A stretch of 64,000 bases of DNA, from NCBI GenBank assembly GCA_032209605.1, contig JASFXZ010000016.1, forward strand, positions 11,160,001-11,224,000, in the 5' to 3' direction. Made by a program: the position numbers and the translations under genes. Source of the stretch: Mactromeris polynyma. Taxonomy: Eukaryota > Mollusca > Bivalvia > Venerida > Mactridae. Numbering within the stretch: the first letter of the stretch is position 1; every line of letters begins with the position of its first letter. The notes below the pieces were generated by a model. The model had not been told where the DNA came from. It did not search any database and saw only the letters and a list, made by a program, of their open reading frames with translations. Below are positions 31,906 to 42,489 of the stretch, one piece after another.

Positions 31906-32551
31906 GTCCACTTGCTTTCTCAGCTTACCCTGTTGTGTATTCTATATGACGCTGGCTGTTTATGTGACATAAGACCCCGTTACAAAAAGCTGGCCAATGT
32001 CAGCATGTGAACTGGTCAAACGATACACATGTAAAATGCTATTTCGCCAGTACATTCTAAATGGACTCGTCCCACTGTTTGCGTGGGAATCAAGCTGTTG
32101 ATGCGGTAAACGTACAAAGAGTACGTGGTTTGGTTTTAACCATGCAGATCACGTGACGGGTGATTCTATCACGTGGTATTTAGGGACACTTAACATATGT
32201 ACACATGCTACACATCTACTACACAATGGTCTCCCTTTACAAGGTTCAAAGATGTCTGCAATCACAAACATTTTATCAGGATTCTGTCAATTCGTTTTTC
32301 TCTCTTTTGATTTTATATACATGTATTATATATTGCATTTGTTCTGGTTATATAACAGAAATAAGACGGATTTATGTGGCCAAATAAATAACCAATTTAA
32401 CACAATAAATTGCAGACCTTCTATTCCAGGTTTTACAGTCGTTTTATTCACATATCAATGATCACGTGACAAGCAGTGAATGCAGGGATTATTCTACTGC
32501 AATGGGAAATGAGCGCTTTGAGAAGTTTGTCGTTCGAAAACAATACATATA
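31906..32551. other. No gene seen
   Basis: Contains only short chance frames (for example 32153-32461). No splice-consistent exon or repeat recognised. Confidence 0.4.
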
Positions 32552-32740
32552 CAGTCAAACCTGTCTGTAAAGACCACCAATGGGAACAGCAAAATGTGGT
32601 CTTTGTTTACAGGTGGTCTCTATTAACAGATTAAATATCATTGAAAATGGTCTGATGGGAGATACAATTGGTGGTCTTTGCAGACAGGTTTTGCAATAGT
32701 GGTCTTTGTTCGCAGGTGGTCTTTAACACAGGTTTGACTG
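32552..32740. mobile_element. Pogo-like miniature element 6, 189 bp
   Basis: Ends cagtcaaacctgtctgtaaa and aacacaggtttgactg, with TA at 32550-32551 and 32741-32742. Internal repeats of ggtggtctttg occur. Same structural class as the others, with its own end sequence. Confidence 0.85.
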
Positions 32741-33253
32741 TATTGATATTTTGTCAAGCATTCATTTTTTACAGTGCATGCAATATATAAATGATAAATC
32801 AAAAACGGAATGTAAAAGTATAAGTTGTTGTTGAAGTCCGGAACAGTTTCCGGAAGAGTTTACTTCCGATCTTCGTACGAGTCTCTAAAAGCATCTACCG
32901 GGAAACAGAGGACCAGTCCGTCTCCCAGGGCAACTACTATACATACAAACTCCGCACAGAAATTGGACTGGTTCAGATATCAAAATAACTCACTCTCTAA
33001 CGTTATGTTTTAACATTCACCTCCGCCATTGGCTCCGTACTACTTTTTCTTTATTTTATCATTTACATTAAGGTGTTAGTCTTGTCAGTAGTGGAGTAAC
33101 ATTATCAGGTCAAAGAACACAAACACGTAAAATGACAACATCATAAACTTGGTCAGTTTGAAATAACGATTTTTAATAGCGATCAGAAAATTGGCCTGAA
33201 AAAATAGTTCCCTCATTTGTTTGTATAAAATCATTGGGTAAGGTTAATATTTC
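32741..33253. other. No gene seen
   Basis: No coding or repeat feature supported. Confidence 0.4.
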
Positions 33254-33395
33254 AGCGGATTAGTGGTCCAGTGGTAACGCGCTGGACTTGTAACCCAGGG
33301 ATCGCAGGTTCGAGTCCCCGCTCCATCACTGACCGTACTAACAGTCTTTCAGACGAGACTTTAAAAACCGAGGTCCGCATATAATACACGCATTT
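33254..33395 (+). repeat. tRNA-Thr-like SINE, family B copy 1
   Basis: Head with A box tggtccagtggtaacgcgct, anticodon loop ctTGTaa and B box ggttcgagtcccc. The body actaacagtctttcagacga is followed by a variable tail. Also found at 36866-36990 (minus) and 61585-61880. Confidence 0.85.
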
Positions 33396-34024
33396 GTTTA
33401 ACAAATGTGAAAAACAACAACAACAAATAATGATAACAATCAGAATGAGTATTGCGAGTAAATAAAAATAGTTAAATAAATGATACAATTATATAATTCG
33501 GAGAATATATATAATATATATAGACCGTTCTCCAGGACAACATGCAGAATCTCTTAGTATTTTCTCAATTATCACATAAATATATATCAAAATGGCTGAT
33601 AATTAAGAACAAGGGAGGTAAATAGTGTAGATGTGGGAACTAACCATTACGGCAATCATGCGGGCGAAATTTCACACTCTGTAGAAATGACAGATTTTCT
33701 TTTCGATGTACTCCGTGTTTTTTCACACCTTGTGAGAATAACAAGGGTAACATTCGAATCGTTTGTTTCTAATGTGTATCAAAAGTATGATGAACTGTCG
33801 ACGCCTATGCCCGCCTGACTGACAGACGGACAGTATGAGAATATCGTTGTGAAATACCAAAAGATGTATACATGTGCTATTGTGAGTATTAATGTGTTTC
33901 GAGTATTTTTATTGTCGAACATCTAACACAGCAACCCTGTACTGAGTAACACCATTAAGTCATCGGCCACCCTCTATTTCGTTGGTATAAGTGGAATCAA
34001 CCTTGTATTTACACATATATTTTT
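33396..34024. other. No gene seen
   Basis: A short run at 33605-33645 (aagaacaagggaggtaaa, then gtagatgtgggaactaa) recurs at about 25190-25230, a small dispersed repeat. Nothing else is recognised. Confidence 0.45.
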
Positions 34025-34350
34025 TGAATGACGGAGTTCAGTCCCTGGTTTAATTATCTGAATTCACTCCTTTCTTTATCTGAATTCACTCTTTTGTTTT
34101 CTAATTTGAGTTCAGTCCCCTTTTACATATCTGAGTTTGTACTACATGTACATGAGTTCACTCCTTTGATTAATTATCTGACTCCACTCCCTTGCTTAAT
34201 TATCTGAGTTCACTCCCTTGTTTAATTATCTGAGTTCACTTCCTTGTTTAATTATCTGAGTTCACTCCCTTGTTTAATTATCTGACTCCACTCCCTTGTT
34301 TAATTATCTGAGTTCACTCCCTTGTTTAATTATCTGAGTTCACTCCCTTG
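34025..34350. repeat. 26-bp minisatellite overlapping the sulfotransferase stop
   Basis: About eleven or twelve copies of a 26-bp unit (tgagttcactcccttgttta plus attatc). They are degenerate at the left (34025-34140) and almost identical at the right. The last copy reaches into the minus-strand sulfotransferase frame. Confidence 0.9.
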
Positions 34351-35436
34351 TTTTATTCTCAACATTGTGATAAAATCTAGCTCATCTTTTTTCATCAAAT
34401 CACAATCGCTATGATAAACTTCAAACTTCTCATTCCATTTTGTTTTGATAAATTCTACACTGCTGCTATTCGTACCATTTCCGGTGGAACAAAATAATTG
34501 TAACGAAGTTAGCATCGATTTAAAACACAATATTTCATCTTGTATATCGTTACTTTCAGAAGTCATCTGTTTCCAAAACTTCTTATGAAAGAAATCGTAT
34601 ATTAAATAATCCAAACTATTTCGCTTTTTAAAAAGTTCCACATCTTTCGGCGTCAGATCATCCACACTCCCCCCTTTTCCATAAACGTTGTTAGAAAGAA
34701 ACAAAATATCTTTCAGGCTCCAATTGAAATATCGCTTCATTAAAACAAGAGATTCCTCAAAGTGTTCGACAATGATGACTAGTTTAAATATGGAATCTAT
34801 TTTATCAAGATATGTGGATATTTGCTTGTTGTCGGTGGTTGCCGGAAAGCCAAAATCTCGCGCCATCACGTTCTTCGTGTACGAGAAAAACTGTCGATCA
34901 TATACTTCCGGATGTCGTATCAAGTTTTGAAGTTTATTGCCGCGAATACGAGATAAATAGTCAAGTTTTTGCGACGGTTGTGTGTAATAATTAACCGCAG
35001 ATACAAACACAGCCAGAGGATCTCTAACAATTCCTATGTATACAGTATCTTTAGGTAACAGCGAAGAATAAATATCTATATTGAATACACCGTGATTACA
35101 TAATATATCATAACTGGTTCTATATTTAGGTACAACTAGCGGTATATGATCCCTGGACGATCTAGAAAAGTAGTTCGGGTGTTTTGTAAACACAAAAGTT
35201 AAATTTCGTTTCAATCCGAATCGATAAAACATATTCTGCATCGTTGAACTGGCAGCTTTGTGAACTTTTAAAAATCCAATATGGCGGACTTCCTCAGTAA
35301 CCGGAAGTGACGAAGGTAGAAACCGACCTCGTGAATGTTCATCCACATTCTTGGAGATGTTGATAGTGGGGTTAGTTGACAGACATTGGATGCCCTGCGT
35401 AATTATATACACGCTTGTAGCAACCAGAATCCCCAT
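34330..35436 (-). CDS. Galactose 3-O-sulfotransferase-like (Gal3ST family), last or only coding exon
   Basis: A 368-residue type II membrane protein. A short cytoplasmic start and a TM anchor (MGILVATSVYIITQ, residues 1-14) are followed by a stem and the sulfotransferase fold. FLKVHKAASSTMQN (55-68) is the 5'-phosphosulfate loop and IVRDPLAVFVSAVNYY (136-151) the 3'-phosphate site; both bind PAPS. The family transfers sulfate to C3 of galactose on glycolipids or glycoproteins in the Golgi. N-glycosylation sites include NIS (26) and NLT (78). The start was chosen at 35436 because a strong acceptor (tgtttttcag, exon from 35449) lies between it and the earlier in-frame codons, so an untranslated exon probably precedes. 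The last residues (KQGSELR) and the stop come from the 26-bp minisatellite. Confidence 0.85.
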   Translation of the reverse strand: MGILVATSVYIITQGIQCLSTNPTINISKNVDEHSRGRFLPSSLPVTEEVRHIGFLKVHKAASSTMQNMFYRFGLKRNLTFVFTKHPNYFSRSSRDHIPLVVPKYRTSYDILCNHGVFNIDIYSSLLPKDTVYIGIVRDPLAVFVSAVNYYTQPSQKLDYLSRIRGNKLQNLIRHPEVYDRQFFSYTKNVMARDFGFPATTDNKQISTYLDKIDSIFKLVIIVEHFEESLVLMKRYFNWSLKDILFLSNNVYGKGGSVDDLTPKDVELFKKRNSLDYLIYDFFHKKFWKQMTSESNDIQDEILCFKSMLTSLQLFCSTGNGTNSSSVEFIKTKWNEKFEVYHSDCDLMKKDELDFITMLRIKQGSELR

Positions 35437-35449
35437 AGCTACCACGTGA

Positions 35450-36052
35450 CTGAAAAACACAAACAATGTAGGTACTTTATCAATGTACAGTGAATAAATT
35501 GTTTGATCATTTCTTATCCTTGTACATTTCTTTACTTAAAATCTCGAAAAACATACAATAACTTACATATATGTCAGGAGTAAAACAAAATAGGCACACC
35601 CTACCGATTAAATGGGAAAGCCGTAATCAACACCTATCACAGGTATTTAAACTCATGGTTAAGAGTAACCTCCCTTTAAAAGTAGGCAGATGACTTTTTT
35701 TAAATATTCAACATGATTCAGCATTTTCACGGTGTATAACCCGATTTGTATTCGGCCGAGTGACGTGACTTCGACAGAGGGAAGTGTTCCAGACAGGTGA
35801 GTAGTGGTGTTCATTTTCTGACCTATAATTCGTCATTTCGATGTTTCTGTAGGATCTTTTATCGTCTGAATGACGGTGAATGTCTAAATTTACTATAAAA
35901 ACAATACAAAGCGATATCGTTGGGACATAAAGCTTGTATCGTCCGTTTAAATTTGACATATAGAATAAAATGTAAAATATGCCTTAAAATGCTCGAATTT
36001 AAACGTTTTGCGGTATAATTGAATAGTTTTACTCCATATATCAGAACATGTA
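35450..36052. other. Upstream of the sulfotransferase coding exon
   Basis: Probably the intron and 5' region of the minus-strand sulfotransferase gene. The leading exon cannot be placed from sequence alone. Confidence 0.35.
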
Positions 36053-36532
36053 TCATTTACGAACAATTCTAGCAAGTTGCAAGTATGTCGGTGCTCTTAA
36101 ACCGAGGTTTGTTCCTTCCAAAGGGACCCTGGTATGCACAACTATGATGACGTTTACCGCAGGGAGTATTTTGCAATGATGACGTTGCCGGCTGAGGAGA
36201 GACAAGCACGGATGACAATTTCGGCAGAGGAAAACACTATAAAATGACGGATTATTTGCTTGTCTAATCGTTTTATACCCGATAAAGCATGCAGTGTTTA
36301 GGAGAATTAATGTTAATCGCCAACGATAAATGAAGGCGTTCTTCGAGGCCATGCACATTTGCGATTCATTGATATTCATGTTTTTCCGAATATTCGTTGA
36401 AATCCCTTTTTTATCTATCATTTCTATAAACGTCAGTGCGTTGGTGTATGTTCTGTAATCCGCATTTCTTATATGTTCGTCCAGTTCTAGTTTTATATAC
36501 TTCAGACACTGTTCTGCATGCCTATATACCAC
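36053..36532 (-). CDS. Hypothetical protein frame, 159 codons
   Basis: One of the longer non-repetitive frames in the window. The N-terminal 90 residues look helical and protein-like (YRHAEQCLKYIKLELDEHIR, then TNALTFIEMIDKKGISTN), followed by a less ordered, Cys/Arg-rich end. I recognise no family. No splice or start context is convincing, and the frame could be an exon of a longer gene, a transposon fragment, or chance. Confidence 0.3.
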   Translation of the reverse strand: MVYRHAEQCLKYIKLELDEHIRNADYRTYTNALTFIEMIDKKGISTNIRKNMNINESQMCMASKNAFIYRWRLTLILLNTACFIGYKTIRQANNPSFYSVFLCRNCHPCLSLLSRQRHHCKILPAVNVIIVVHTRVPLEGTNLGLRAPTYLQLARIVRK

Positions 36533-36865
36533 GTAGACAATGACTTCTGCATAAATATCGAGGTCGCACTTGCAATAATTGCACAGATATGTTTATCATC
36601 TTCATTCTGTAATTATGCACAATGTTGTTAATTGTGTATGCTGGTTTGCTTTATCTGGACAACAAGTTGAGTTGCAAAGATTTTTTTTTTGGTACTATGA
36701 CGTCATGTACAACAATTTCGCTTTTCCGACAAGCGCGAAAGCGCTCAAAATGGCTTAAGTCATCACTATATTGTATAGATGGAGCAGTTGACATTTTTGG
36801 CTATGACTTTTTTATTTTTCAAGTGATCTTAAAACTACAGATGGAATAACAAACTCTCATTTGTA

Positions 36866-36990
36866 GCACGTAAAAGTTTTAAAGTCTCGTCCGAAAGACT
36901 GTTAGAACTGTCCGTGATGAAGCGGGGAATCGAACATGCGATCCCTCGATCGCAGACCGAGCGCGTTACCACTGGACTACGGATCCGCTA
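36866..36990 (-). repeat. tRNA-like SINE, family B copy 2 with a different anticodon arm
   Basis: Minus strand: agcggatccgtagtccagtg, then anticodon arm ctcgg-tctgcga-tcgag, B box ggttcgattcc-like (atgttcgattccccgc), and body aacagtctttcggacgagac. The body equals that of 33254-33395 and 61585-61880. The anticodon arm differs but still pairs. Confidence 0.8.
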
Positions 36991-37024
36991 CAATGTTTTA
37001 TTTTTGCAAAACTATAGCCTTCCA

Positions 37025-37364
37025 TTGTCTATCACTAAAACAACACCACGACAGATTTCTGCGTTTTACAGACGCTTTCATTAAATATATAAACATACAT
37101 ATATGTTAAGTAATTTGAAAGCGCCTGGCTGATGTAGATTGTAAAGCATACGATTCTACTAGACGGTCACAAAAGGCCAAAGTGCACAACTGGGGTTTTA
37201 TAGCACTTGCTTCCGCTCGTACTTGTAGTAAAGAGAAAATCGATAATAGATTGATGTGTTGTATTTAAAGTGATAGAAGAATAGTAACCTTGATACCTAA
37301 TCTGGTCACTTCACAACCGACTTGGGGGCCAGGTCCCACCTCGTTTCCGGTAGATCCAGGCCTG
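37025..37364. repeat. hAT-like nonautonomous element fragment, copy 1 (pair with 53155-53547)
   Basis: Shares with 53155-53547 the runs gaaagcgcctg, gcatacgattct, gcttgcttccgct and the terminal gatccaggcctg. The end reads CAGGCCTGGATC inward, close to the CAGGCCCGGAT start of 40302-40680, as in hAT-type termini. Confidence 0.65.
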
Positions 37365-37925
37365 GGAAGGGATCGTAGATGATGCCACGACGAGTATAAT
37401 TGTTCTCATAAAATTTTGTCTCGCAGACCCAATCCATAGCGTATAAAACTTCTAAAAACAAAAGTTTTGCTTGGTATTTGCGGGCACCACAGTATCTTGC
37501 GTATTTAAAAAAGTACCCAACATTGTTTGTAATTTCAATTTGAATTGGAAATTACATGACAAAGTGTTTATTACACATGCTAAGTGAAACGAATTCCTTG
37601 TTTTTTCCATTTTATTTCATGAGCAAAACCTGGAAAATATACGGTCCCTGGCAAAACATTTGTACTTCACGAGAAAAACATTTGCTTACCACATAGGTTA
37701 ATTTTCAATAATAAAATAATCTCGCGTTTCATCAACAAAATCGAACTCCAATAGTTTTCTCTTTATGTGCATAAAACCAAAGACCTTAATACCAGTATTT
37801 ACATACCAGTATTTAGGTCTTTGATAAAGCATAATGTTTTAAGCGTTTATCGGATACATAGATCTAAGATAGCCCGAGGCTACATGTTATTGTGACATAC
37901 CAGTTAAAATGATTGAAATAAATCA

Positions 37926-38040
37926 GGTCCCGATGTATCTTCTAATAATGCATGTCGATTTGCAATGGACTATGCGAAACCACGTATTATTTGAAATAAA
38001 ATTTCGGACCCGATGAATTCGAATGAACGAGGTCCGACTG
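37926..38040. mobile_element. Pogo-like miniature element 7 (cagtcgg subfamily, left end lost)
   Basis: Right end aacgaggtccgactg followed by TA. Internal tttcggacccgatgaattcg matches 29635-29797. Confidence 0.7.
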
Positions 38041-38252
38041 TAGTTTACTTTTGCAAAATGTTTGTCTATCAATATTATAAAGCGTCTAGACTTCGCATTT
38101 TCAAGTTCAATAGTCTCACGAAATCTATGATTACCAGGGACAGTGTGACCGAGTTATTTAGTATCTCAGTTGTTATCCGCTACATGTGCTTTTAAAATTG
38201 ATAACGTTGAGTTTGGGCAAAATATGAAAGAAATACTGACGCCTTAGTAATA

Positions 38253-38390
38253 CAGTCGGACCTCGCTCATTCGTTTCATCGGGTCCGAAATTTTAGTATA
38301 CAGTGGAACCTCCCTAAACCGGACTGACATTCGGGACCGGTTGGAAATTCCGGTTTACAGAGGTTTTCGGTTTTTAGCGTGTTTTGTCAT
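38253..38390. repeat. Two abutting pogo-like element ends
   Basis: cagtcggacctcgctcattc (38253) is a half copy of the cagtcgg subfamily. At 38301, after TA, cagtggaacctccctaaacc starts another end type, which recurs at 56055. Confidence 0.7.
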
Positions 38391-39154
38391 GTTGATGCTA
38401 TTTCATACTCTTACCTAGGTTCAGGTAATTATGACATTGAATTATTGTACATCTTTGTATTCAACATGGTAACCACAGGATATTGCTTTATGTTAGACGA
38501 AATGAACACAGTGATAACAAACATGGCTGCCTTTATTTTAAAAATGTATAATATCAAAAATATTAAACATTTCGAATCGTTAAAGGCGAACACAGCTTAG
38601 ACAGTTTTTATCCCGTCAGTCCTATTGATTTTGCCGAGAAAATAATAATTCATTTTAAAGCAAACATGCTTTCTTCCAATATTATCCTATTTCCATCGTT
38701 CTTTGTGTTGAATTCCAATTATGAAACAAAGGACTGAATGTTCTTTGCGGGGCTTCCAAGACAAGACTGCACGTTTCCCATATTATCGAATTAGAAATTA
38801 GCACGCGACTATTTGTGTAAACTCATTCGCCAAAAGTGGTACAAATAATTCAGAAAAGCCGTTTATATCAAAACTCCCGCCATTCCACAAATGATATATC
38901 CCTGACAAATCAGCCGTTATACTCATCAAATCTTTAATAAAAAAAATCAGAGGACTTTACTTGTACTATTTTCTTGAGACGATAATATGGCGGTACTTCG
39001 GCTACACCATCCGGTTTACGATGATAGCAATGATAAAGCGTTTCAAACACGTATTAATTACTCTCGACTTTTGTCTGATAACATTGATTAACTTAACACT
39101 GTTTTATTTGGATGGATAAACCACATAACATACGACAAAACTTAATGCTTGTTA
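38391..39154. other. No gene seen
   Basis: AT-rich, short chance frames only. Confidence 0.4.
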
Positions 39155-39305
39155 CTGTCCGTAAGGATGTGTAGCACAATCATAAATACGTATGTCTGCA
39201 TTCAAACCACAATTCAGGAAATACGAACTTATTCATTCCAGCGCACCGTTTACAACGCGCAGAGATGAACAAATCAGCGTCTAGTTTATAAACGTAGTTT
39301 GACTG
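39155..39305 (+). repeat. Dispersed repeat, copy 2 (pair with 19655-19810)
   Basis: Same family as 19655-19810, with a 4-base insertion (tcataaatacg against taatacg) and substitutions. Confidence 0.7.
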
Positions 39306-39792
39306 TACTTAAGGTGTCAAAGACACTTGTCCCGGACTAATGGAAATGTAAAATTTGACTGGTCCGACATAGGAAGCTAGTTGTCCGAGAATATCGGTCA
39401 ATTTAGTAACAAATAAACATACACAATGATAGCTTCACAATTTAAAATTAATAATCACATGTATGAGTTTGTTGGATTCTAAGGTTTGACTTACAACTGA
39501 ACAATTGCTGATGTTGGTTAGCTTTAAAAACAGACTTGTCAGGGACAAACTTTGACTCAACTGTTGGTAGTCCAATTCAGCATTAGACTAGTCCAGGACT
39601 TCGGCTAGTAGGTTGCTAGATCCCTGCTTACATGTACGAATTGTATTGAATGTTGACGATGTACTATTGTTATTGCTGGTACAATCATTCAAAATCCATA
39701 ACTATTACGAAGGTTGAATTGTGGAAATTGAACCAGGTAAAATGATAACCGCAAACAAGTGAACACTAAATATTACTTCCTTACTAAATATA
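39306..39792. other. No gene seen
   Basis: No coding sequence, tRNA or known repeat recognised. Confidence 0.4.
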
Positions 39793-39969
39793 CAGTAAAA
39801 CCTCAATAATGAGACCACCATCGGGAACCTTGAAAACTGGTCTTAATAATGAGGGGGTCTTAATATTGAGGTTGAATATCGAGCAAACAGTGGAAATGGA
39901 CTCGAAAATTGTGATCGTAATTTTGAGGTGGTATTATTATTAAGGTGGTCTTAAAGTGAGATTGTACTG
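39793..39969. mobile_element. Pogo-like miniature element 8, 177 bp
   Basis: Starts cagtaaaacctcaataatga after TA and ends gtgagattgtactg. Close in sequence to 25831-25995 (attgtgatcgtaattttgag region). Confidence 0.85.
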
Positions 39970-40301
39970 GATATGACGGACGGAGTTATGAAATTTAAAT
40001 CCAAGTCGTTTTTGTTTTAGACCCAAAATTAAAACACTAAATCACGGAGATGAATAGTGAATGTCGATCTGATAGTGATAATGTACGCTCCCACACAGCG
40101 CTTTGATTTTTAACTACCGTTACATTCACATTCATGATTATGAAGTTATCGGAATCAGCGCCCGATGCTAATGGAGAGTAGAGCTCATGGTTAAATAGAA
40201 CAAGCCATTTGCATAAATAGAATGTTTTATTTTATACGATGTAGCTCTACGTGTGTTTCATCCACTAAGTCAAATGCGGCGGTCTTGAAGGTCAAGGGTT
40301 A

Positions 40302-40680
40302 CAGGCCCGGATACAGAAATTTCCGAATGGGGGCCAAACATGATGAAAGTGCCCTGAACTTGAGGTGCGCAGCGCCGAGTGGGGGGTAGATTCGCGAGGG
40401 GTTTATCCCCCTCCTTAAAGGGTGGTCCGGGGGATCTCCCCCGTAAAAAAAATCAAATATATATATATATGAAATGGTGACTTCTGGTGTATTTCAGGGT
40501 CTAAATTTTAAGACTCATTCTTCATAATTGCACTAGTATTATCTTGAAAAAATACAGAACGTCCAAATCATAGAAGTACCAACATTTTAACAAATTTCCA
40601 GGGGACAGCCCCTCCTGTACATACTCCGAGTCAGCCTTCAGTACAAATCATTGTCACAAGTGAATAAGAGGCCAATTCGT
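40302..40680 (+). repeat. hAT-like nonautonomous element, copy 1
   Basis: Starts caggcccggatacagaaatt, a hAT-type end, with G-runs typical of this class near the terminus. It shares tgaaatggtg, acatttcagggtcta-like, and agtaccaacattttaacaaa with 48610-48850. Confidence 0.65.
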
Positions 40681-41816
40681 CATGAACTCTGTGAAATAGT
40701 GTAGATATTAAAACTTTCAGGCTGATTAAGGTTACCGCCTAAAGTATATACTTAAATTACTAACAGGCTTATGTATGCTTCCTGAAATACAGGGCGAATT
40801 TGTTTTGCAAGAACTAGTTAAGGTTTGATGTTTCAGTTTTGTTGTAGTTTGGTTGAAAAACTTAAACCAGTTATGATTAAGATTGGTTTGCAAACAAACA
40901 GATGGTTTAGTCGAATAAAAATGACCCACATGATTTTGAGTGTAAAAGAACTAAAAGTGTCAGAAGACCATAACGATTTAGTTGACACAGTCGCATCAAC
41001 ATCTAATTTCATTTACTGCAGTTTTAACCGCTAGCAGTATTGTGATTGCATACAGAATGGTGCTCGATAAGAAAGTCAGAGTTGAGAAATATGTAACTTC
41101 TGTTTTGCACCGTTACAATGTGGACGATTTTATAGCCAGGTTCCATTTGACCTGGAGGTTCGACCGTAGGTTGGTGATTTAGAATAACATAACAAAATAT
41201 ATATACATGCATGTTCATGTTTCAAGTGGTGTAACATTACAAAAGGAAAAATGTAATCTCCAGTACATGAATAGTTTAACGCGCATACAACTAAATGATG
41301 TCGTTTTTATTAAAGTAAAGGTATTTGCATCTGAATAACATGTAAGTAGTTATGTTTTAAATTCAAATATCTCTTTCAGGAACATGATATGCCTTATAAA
41401 ACATGCATCATATGTGCACGCAACGATCAAAGATTTGCAATCTCATTGCTTAATTTTCAAATAACACCGACCATCTGTTCAGACGATATAATAATTTATA
41501 CCTTTGAAGAGATTTTTATTTATTGCGATTTGACGATATTTTCCTTCTATAATTCTATAGGAAGTTGGTCGGACCACAGTGACGCGAACGTTGGATATGG
41601 GTCTTTGTTTTCATTAGGATTCGAGCACGATGTTTATGTTTGTTTGTACCGCAGGGTTAAAGGGAAATACCCATATTTATTGTCCATGTGGTGATGGTGA
41701 CTGGTGTAATCCGGAGTATGTCTAGGTCGCATTAGAAATAAATATGTCCGATTAGCATGCATGCAATTCTCACTATTAAACCTTGATAAAAAGAGATATC
41801 AAACGGAAACTTAAAC
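40681..41816. other. No supported gene
   Basis: Open frames here (for example 41389-41694, 101 codons) have no recognisable domain or splice context. Confidence 0.4.
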
Positions 41817-41856
41817 CTGGGAATAATATATACATACATGTATATACTAGTCCCAG
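41817..41856. repeat. 40-bp dyad (hairpin) repeat
   Basis: ctgggaataatatatacata pairs with catgtatatactagtcccag. Related dyads are at 54987-55025 and, as a half, 54144-54161. Confidence 0.75.
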
Positions 41857-42339
41857 CTTAAACGTTGAAACTATATTAGCCATACCGGATACATAATCTA
41901 TGTGACTGCTTGTCATATTTTTTGTTTCTTCAAATTGCCACTTTCTGTTCAGTAGTGATTGCTAAATGCAGTAACATACAGATTGCTAATGTTCTTATAA
42001 TGTTATTATAATCACGAACATATAAACCAGGGTTAGGGTTATCACTGATGCACAAGACATACCGACTAACACTTGTATAGTCTGCACAAAATAACTAATG
42101 GAAAAAATACTGTTAACATTTTTTAAACTTACGAAAAATTGATTTGGCTCACAGAGCTCAGAACCTAGGCGCACGCGGATGCTTAACACAAATATAAAAC
42201 GGCATGACCTAGCAGAATGTCGGTCGGTCGGTCATGACCGTGACACGAGGCGGATACGAAAATATTAAAGCAGGCACGTAGCTGCCTATACGTGAGTACG
42301 CGGCTGAATCCACATGATTCTGACAAAATGCACCAGATT

Positions 42340-42435
42340 GCACCATTGTTTTCAAACATTTTCGGGGGAGCAAGCCCCCGGACCCCCCTAGCACAATTAT
42401 GAATCCACATGAATAGAGGGCTAGCTACGCCCCTG
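42340..42435 (-). repeat. hAT-like element terminus (CAGGGGCG type)
   Basis: Read on the minus strand the end is caggggcgtagctagc, followed by a G-rich then C-rich stretch (ggggggtccgggggcttgct). This is the common form of hAT-type miniature element ends. The other end was not located. Confidence 0.5.
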
Positions 42436-42489
42436 TAAAGTATTGTATTTGCTAACTGAAAAGGAGAAACTGATCAGAAACACGATACG

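Noticed and set aside
31697..31972. Open frame resembling the one at 8185-8547
   Set aside because: The similarity comes from a shared miniature TIR element, not from a shared protein domain.
34330..35466. Sulfotransferase start at the first in-frame codon (35466)
   Set aside because: A strong acceptor (tgtttttcag) lies between that codon and the rest, so the first residues would be intronic. The ATG at 35434-35436 precedes a proper membrane anchor.
41389..41694. 101-codon open frame as a gene
   Set aside because: No recognisable motif and no exon-like boundaries.
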